The notes below the pieces were generated by a model, which saw only the letters and a program-made list of their open reading frames with translations, was not told the DNA's origin and did not search any database. The position numbers and the translations under genes are program-made. Shown here piece by piece: positions 14,419 to 17,759 of a stretch of DNA of 17,759 nt. Position 1 is the stretch's first letter. Each line of letters begins with the position of its first letter. Source of the DNA: CAZFBR01 sp035353495 [NCBI: uncultured bacterium] (GTDB taxonomy: Bacteria > DAOPZR01); NCBI GenBank assembly GCA_964517215.1, contig CAZFBR010000051.1, positions 1 to 17,759 on the forward strand, in the 5' to 3' direction.

Positions 14419-15708
14419 CTACACCACATAGTCTACTCCGTAATGATATCCCCAGTCCTCCAATTGCAGCGCTATTTCTCGGACTCGGTTTGACCCAATC
14501 AGCACAAATGGGCGTTCACTCTCGGATTTCACTGTTTCCGGTGCTTGAACAGTTATCCCATCTAATATGTTTTCTCGGCGAGTCGGGTCGCTATCAATAA
14601 AGCTGTCGATTGCGATGCCTTCGTTGCGGGAACGAGCCAACAGCCGTGCTCCCGTCGGACCTGCGCCCCAAATCAGTACCCGCCGCTGGTTTGAAACCGC
14701 AGATACTGCAGGAGTCAACGCGACAGGCAGGCCACTCTTTCGCGCGGTCCAATCTTCGAGCAAACGAATGGTTGGCGGCACATCCGCCTCCCTTACAGGA
14801 GTGGTTCGCTGGCGGGAATAATAAATCGCCCCGAACGGTTGCGGTGCCAGCTGTTCAATCCAATCCGGTGAACGGTAAATTGCTTCTGCGGTCGCCCAGG
14901 CCGCCGAGGTTTTCCCGAGAACCCCCAAGAGTCGAACCTGTGCGTCCATCACCATTAACCGGCGAGTTCCTTGTTCCCGGGCAACAGCGAGTTCCATCAG
15001 ACGAACCTGTTCATCCGCCGGTAACCGGGAGTAGTCGAGTTCCAGCAATTCCTGAGGAATCGGCCGAAGCAAACGGAACGCAAGCGTGTTCCAGGCAGGT
15101 GAGGGGATAATTTCAAAATACTCGGACAGATGAGCCATCGCCAGATGAATCCAATAGCAATAGAAATGATAGTAATCCTGCTGAAGGACGACCGACCGTT
15201 GCGGAATCAGGTGGCTGAAGAATTCGCGTATCACGTGAGTATTGATTTCGTTGGATTTGACCAGGTCCAGAAAAAGGATTTCTATCGGTTGGCCAGACCA
15301 ATGTTTGGTCAGAATATCCCCCGGGACTATGGTCACCTGTTCCCGATGAATGGCAAGGTGAGCTTCGAATAATGGCAAAAAGGAGTCGCCCGTTTTCAGA
15401 CCGGCGCCGGGGAACAGATGGGCCATCTGATATTCTTCATAGTGGAACAAGTCATAAGAATGAATACGCCGAATTCTATTGGCAACTGTTCGATTATGTC
15501 GGAGACCGGCCGCAAAGCAGCTGGTCGAGGCGCCGCGCAAACAGCCCCCATCAATAATCTCCCCTTCTCCCGTGTATACCTCTCGCGCGAGCCAGTACAA
15601 ATAGTGCAATTCATCGTCAGTCAGCATTGTCGGCGGCAGGGCGGCGGGGAATCCTTGCTTCTGTGTGCGCCACGAAGGCGTTCCGTCAGTTTCATTCCAG
15701 CGAATCAT
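14419..15708 (-). CDS. SAM-dependent methyltransferase fused to a C-terminal Rossmann domain
   Basis: This is a 429-residue protein. Residues about 25-215 form a class I methyltransferase of the TylF/macrocin O-methyltransferase kind: EIIDGGCLRGAST (50-62) is the SAM-binding loop, Asp86 the likely ribose-binding acid, and FLDLVKS (146-152) the metal or substrate region. Residues 343-429 are a separate nucleotide-binding fold with VLIWGAGPTGARLL (344-357) and IDSDP (371-375), of the type found at the end of sugar-modifying methyltransferases and in WbpM/FlaA1-like proteins. It probably methylates a sugar or secondary metabolite in the cytoplasm; the substrate is unknown. The start at 15708 lies 16 bases after the right core of the upstream attC and has only a weak purine-rich ribosome-binding site. 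It is unusually large for a cassette gene. Confidence 0.85.
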   Translation of the reverse strand: MIRWNETDGTPSWRTQKQGFPAALPPTMLTDDELHYLYWLAREVYTGEGEIIDGGCLRGASTSCFAAGLRHNRTVANRIRRIHSYDLFHYEEYQMAHLFPGAGLKTGDSFLPLFEAHLAIHREQVTIVPGDILTKHWSGQPIEILFLDLVKSNEINTHVIREFFSHLIPQRSVVLQQDYYHFYCYWIHLAMAHLSEYFEIIPSPAWNTLAFRLLRPIPQELLELDYSRLPADEQVRLMELAVAREQGTRRLMVMDAQVRLLGVLGKTSAAWATAEAIYRSPDWIEQLAPQPFGAIYYSRQRTTPVREADVPPTIRLLEDWTARKSGLPVALTPAVSAVSNQRRVLIWGAGPTGARLLARSRNEGIAIDSFIDSDPTRRENILDGITVQAPETVKSESERPFVLIGSNRVREIALQLEDWGYHYGVDYVV

Positions 15709-15723
15709 ATCATTATTCTTTCA

Positions 15724-15785
15724 GACTAACGATTAGCATCCGGCGGTCGCTTTTGTTTGCGCCCGCTGCAACACAACATTGAGCC
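15724..15785 (-). repeat. attC-like site upstream of the methyltransferase fusion gene
   Basis: The right core GTTAGTC (15730-15724) is preceded by GCTAATC. The central stem GCGGGCGC/GCGACCGC (15751-15769 area) pairs at 7 of 8 positions around an A-rich loop. The left core has decayed to GGCTCAAT. The gene at 15708 starts just after it. The preceding unit carries no convincing gene. Confidence 0.6.
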
Positions 15786-15915
15786 TGCAGAAAAACCCCC
15801 GGGCCGCAGTCGGTGTATCCATTGGCACGGTTTTATCATACAAACAGTGTGAGTGCCAATAACCGGGAGGGAATGAAATGGCTCGCCATCGTATTCGCCG
15901 TCGACAAGGCACGAA
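15786..15915. other. Unassigned remnant between intron fragment and attC
   Basis: No gene is supported in these 130 bases. They contain an 8-bp inverted repeat, ATTGGCAC (15821-15828) and GTGCCAAT (15853-15860), with a 24-base spacer. The stretch could be the degraded rest of the intron (domain IV or later), of a lost cassette, or a protein-binding site. I see no domain V of a group II intron here. Confidence 0.4.
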
Positions 15916-16191
15916 GCAAGACCTCCCCAGATATCCCCGATCGACCTTCCCCGCACCATTGCCGGATTTACGTATGCCCTCGTTGGCCGTAAGGGCTTTG
16001 TGTTCATTTGCACACGCGCCCTGATGGCACACGCCTGCTATCCGTTTTCTGTTCGTCAACGCGCGGTTTCGCTCCGCTCTTCCTTTGGAAACAACCTCGC
16101 GGTTGCCCCCTTGAGTTTCACTTGGGTTTCCTGCGGCCGGTATCCCCGGAGGACTTGCACCTCCAAGCCGTCGGGTTTGCTGGGCGTACAC
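15916..16191 (-). mobile_element. Group II intron 5' fragment (domain I to about III), IIC-like
   Basis: Read on the minus strand it begins GTGTACGCCCAGCA, close to the group II 5' consensus GTGYG. GGAGGTGCAAGTCCTCC (16164-16148) is the GGTG-x-AAGTCC hairpin of domain I. GACGAACAGAAAACGGATA (16057-16039) followed by GCAGGC, then ACAAAGCCCTT, GTAAAT and CTGGGGAGGTCT, occur in the same order as in the Oceanobacillus iheyensis IIC intron as I remember it. The similarity stops at about 15916, before the CAGCAGA block of domain III. There is no reverse transcriptase, domain V or domain VI, so this copy cannot splice alone. Its first base follows directly after the attC stem at 16192-16249. Confidence 0.75.
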
Positions 16192-16249
16192 GATTAGCGC
16201 TCTGCGTTGAGCCGCGTCAGCGGCGAAACGCAGGAGCGCAAAGTTGGAT
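16192..16249 (-). repeat. attC-like site interrupted at its right core by the intron fragment
   Basis: Minus strand: the left core ATCCAAC fits RYYYAAC exactly. The arms GCGCTCCTGCGTT and AACGCAGAGCGC pair completely except for one extra C in the left arm, and the inner stem GCCGC/GCGGC closes a 4-base loop. The right side reads GCTAATC and then, where intact sites have GTTAG, continues as the intron start GTGTACG. The left core is 19 bases after the stop of the zinc-ribbon gene. Confidence 0.8.
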
Positions 16250-16267
16250 GCCGCGATTTCTTTGAAG

Positions 16268-16963
16268 TCATCGGAATATCCACACAATAAACAATCCTCC
16301 ATCACAAGGACATAACACTGTCAACAAAAAGGTCGTTACAGTTAACGGAATTATTAATTCGTACACAAGTCTTTTTTTCGATGAAATGTTTTGATTTCGA
16401 TAAATACGATTGACAATAATCTGGTAAACCATGTTCCCAAATAAAACAGGAACAGAAAATATAAAACCATAGAACGGCAGGATTGCACCTAAACCTACGC
16501 GGAACACTCCCCACAATATTCCATAAAAAAGAAGATACCAGTACAGCCAAGCCCAAGCCAAGCAGATGATTGGAGAAACCCAAGACAATTCACGTATCTG
16601 ATTATTATTCATCATCCGATCTTTTGTCTTTATATCCCAATTGACCATCAAGTATACCAATATATGAACCACCATGCCTGCTACTAATCCAAAGGCAATT
16701 AAAGTGCCGCATAACAATATCCAAATGAGCATACCGCCCATGTTTACATATTCTGCCGTTGCCGTATGATAGAATGTTGTGCCTGTCGTCAAGATACCGA
16801 CAAGCATCCCGCCACAAACAAACGGCCAACGTGGTATTTTATGTTTCACATCGGTTTCTGCTGAGGTTATTCCGTTTGGCGCCATATTTGAAGCAAAATT
16901 ATAGCCACAATCACAGATTTGCGCCGTATCCGGGTTTATCAGTCTACATAATGGGCATTTCAT
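16268..16963 (-). CDS. Zinc-ribbon multi-pass membrane protein, cassette-borne
   Basis: This is a 231-residue protein. The first 22 residues form a small zinc ribbon with Cys3, Cys6, Cys17 and Cys19 (CPLC ... CDCGY), on the cytoplasmic side by inference. Five or six hydrophobic segments follow (about 46-65, 74-110, 130-160, 165-190 and 205-228). N-terminal ribbons of the form C-x2-C-x10-C-x-CGY-x-F before membrane helices recur in uncharacterised bacterial proteins. The ATG at 16963 lies 8 bases after the attC right core GTAGGAT, whose AGGA can serve as the ribosome-binding site, so expression signals and recombination site overlap. The gene is the most AT-rich in the window, which suggests a different origin from its neighbours. 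The function is unknown. Confidence 0.85.
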   Translation of the reverse strand: MKCPLCRLINPDTAQICDCGYNFASNMAPNGITSAETDVKHKIPRWPFVCGGMLVGILTTGTTFYHTATAEYVNMGGMLIWILLCGTLIAFGLVAGMVVHILVYLMVNWDIKTKDRMMNNNQIRELSWVSPIICLAWAWLYWYLLFYGILWGVFRVGLGAILPFYGFIFSVPVLFGNMVYQIIVNRIYRNQNISSKKRLVYELIIPLTVTTFLLTVLCPCDGGLFIVWIFR

Positions 16964-16970
16964 TTTTCAC

Positions 16971-17042
16971 ATCCTACGAAAAAGTTCAGCAACGCTGGCC
17001 ACGGTGTTCGTGGACAGCGTCCGCTGGAACGACTTGTTAGGC
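16971..17042 (-). repeat. attC site after the first methyltransferase gene
   Basis: Minus strand: GCCTAACAAG at the left (an exact RYYYAAC core) and TTCGTAGGAT at the right (one mismatch to GTTRRRY). The arms GTTCCAGCGGACGCTG and CAGCGTTGCTGAAC pair throughout, except for two extra bases in the left arm, and CCACG/CGTGG closes the hairpin around 17000-17011. The TAA stop of the upstream gene lies inside the left core. Confidence 0.85.
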
Positions 17043-17759
17043 CTTCTGCATCACGTAGAATACATATCCATAGCTATTTTCAGAGCGGTTAAAGGTTTTT
17101 ATCTCCTCAATTGTCTCAGCCGCGAAACCTCTTACTGCTTCGTCGGGGTGATCGAGGAGTGATTTAGATCGGGGTTCCAGTATGTCGTAAAAACCCTCCA
17201 TCCATGCCCCTATGGGGAGAGTGTGTGTACTGAGAACATTATAGCCAGCATCCTGAGCAACAGACCGATTCTCATCGGCGCTTCGCATATCAGGATAACC
17301 GGCTTTAAAGAACTGGCGCACTTCCGCTGGGACCTTATCACGTAACCACGAAAGCTCACTAACAACTGCAAATCCGCGTGACTTCACGGCGGGATACCAC
17401 GTCTTGAGGGCGTGAGGAAATCCGATGTTGTAAGCTGCACCCTCAGACCAGAGCAAATCAATCTCTCGGAACGTACGTGGAATGTCCGCCATATCCATGC
17501 AGTGTGTTTGGATAAGGTGTTCAATTCCAGCATCCTTTGCTCGCTGTGCGAGACTAACAAGGAACGGTTCGTAAGAATCCACAGCATGCACCAGGGTTTG
17601 GAGCCGCTTTGCCAGCGTTAGGGTGTGCCGTCCAGTCCCGCATCCTGCATCAACGATGACCCTATATGCAGCCTTGGGAAGCATGTTGAACACCTTCAGC
17701 GTATCAGAATTACTCCCCGGCCCTAGCTTTTCCATGCCTCCGAAAAGTAGAGCAATTGG
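17037..17759 (-). CDS. Class I SAM-dependent methyltransferase, cassette-borne, probably incomplete at the window edge
   Basis: At least 232 residues are visible from an internal ATG at 17735. The frame stays open to the right edge, adding PIALLFGG before MEKLGPGS. That run resembles the L-F-x-x-L-P-R-x-GPGS start seen in related methyltransferases, so the true start may lie outside. However, CGGAGGC directly before 17735 also offers a ribosome-binding site. VIVDAGCGTG (26-35, counted from 17735) is the SAM-binding loop and Asp53 in VHAVDSYEP binds the ribose. Later blocks EGAAYNIGF and LPIGAWMEGFYDIL fit a small-molecule methyltransferase. The substrate is unknown. The stop TAA is part of the attC left core, which ties the gene to the cassette. 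Confidence 0.85.
   Translation of the reverse strand, partial: PIALLFGGMEKLGPGSNSDTLKVFNMLPKAAYRVIVDAGCGTGRHTLTLAKRLQTLVHAVDSYEPFLVSLAQRAKDAGIEHLIQTHCMDMADIPRTFREIDLLWSEGAAYNIGFPHALKTWYPAVKSRGFAVVSELSWLRDKVPAEVRQFFKAGYPDMRSADENRSVAQDAGYNVLSTHTLPIGAWMEGFYDILEPRSKSLLDHPDEAVRGFAAETIEEIKTFNRSENSYGYVFYVMQKA

Larger units (their letters stand above)
12389..17042 (-). mobile_element. Integron gene-cassette array without a visible integrase
   Basis: Six attC-like sites at 12389-12453, 13640-13700, 14358-14408, 15724-15785, 16192-16249 and 16971-17042 separate units holding one or two minus-strand genes. Each site lies directly after a gene and the next gene begins within a few dozen bases of the site, as in integron cassettes. 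All sites have the same orientation as the genes. Most have an extra base in the left arm of the stem, which is the asymmetry that sets attC polarity. Base composition is visibly lower in GC than in the adjoining operon and varies between cassettes. No tyrosine-recombinase gene or attI site is present. Cassettes are read from higher to lower coordinates, so an integrase would be expected beyond 17759. If none exists, this is a cluster of attC sites lacking an integrase. Confidence 0.75.

Noticed and set aside
15826-15860. TTGGCAC motif as a sigma54 promoter, or TTGGCA/TATGAT as a sigma70 promoter
   Set aside because: The TTGC half is absent at the required distance for sigma54. The spacing to TATGAT is 13 bases, too short for sigma70.
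15726-16013. 95-codon minus-strand ORF ending in the attC core
   Set aside because: Its first part is inside the intron fragment and its last part is the attC palindrome. No ribosome-binding site or recognisable motif supports it, although the TAG inside the core is reminiscent of genuine cassette genes.
15733-16305. 190-codon minus-strand ORF
   Set aside because: It overlaps the end of the zinc-ribbon gene and runs through an attC, the group II intron fragment and the next attC. Its middle is low-complexity with no domain; the structure of the RNA/DNA elements explains the sequence better.
12389-17042. The palindromic repeats as a CRISPR array
   Set aside because: The repeats are different in sequence, hundreds of bases apart and separated by genes. 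There is no regular spacer length and no cas gene.

Overview
The window looks like part of a GC-rich bacterial chromosome joined to a clearly lower-GC accessory region. I name no organism with confidence. Three things make a Planctomycetes/Verrucomicrobia/Kiritimatiellae-type (PVC) lineage my best guess: the regulatory-domain form of HisG, a secreted SpoIVB-S55-type protein in a non-sporulation context, and a secreted cassette protein of a type I associate from memory with PVC bacteria. That guess is inference only.

Left end, plus strand (1-1248). The 3' end of a DPM1/ALG5-type family 2 glycosyltransferase is followed by a strong sigma70-type promoter and two genes of a partner-switching module: an RsbV/SpoIIAA-like STAS antagonist and an RsbW/SpoIIAB-like ATP-binding kinase. 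Their transcript meets the next operon tail to tail, with three bases between the stop codons.

Middle, minus strand (12114 down to 1252). One long, tightly packed transcription unit appears to start at a promoter at 12085-12114. It reads hisG, a secreted S55-like protein, mutL, miaA, hflX, then two unrecognised membrane proteins of about 700 residues each. Most junctions overlap (TAATG, ATGA, TGATG, or 14-26 bases), which suggests translational coupling. mutL-miaA-hflX matches the classical E. coli order mutL-miaA-hfq-hflX, but hfq is absent.

Junction (12115-12388). This is intergenic, with a perfect 12-bp inverted repeat.

Right end, minus strand (12389-17759). This is a stretch of integron gene cassettes. 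Six attC-like sites lie at the 3' ends of cassettes, all in the orientation of the genes. Most are imperfect palindromes with an RYYYAAC-like left core and a GTTRRRY-like right core. Most also carry an extra unpaired base in the left arm, as real attC sites do. From promoter-proximal to distal the cassettes encode: a SAM methyltransferase; a zinc-ribbon membrane protein; a short non-coding segment; a methyltransferase-Rossmann fusion; a pair of very small membrane proteins (one of 58 residues that is easily missed); and a secreted lipoprotein-like protein. No integrase gene is visible. If one exists, it should lie to the right of the window, upstream of the cassettes.

The most unusual item is the 5' part of a group II intron (about 15916-16191). 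It starts exactly at the recombination core of one attC site, in the same orientation as the cassette genes, and lacks its reverse transcriptase and 3' domains.
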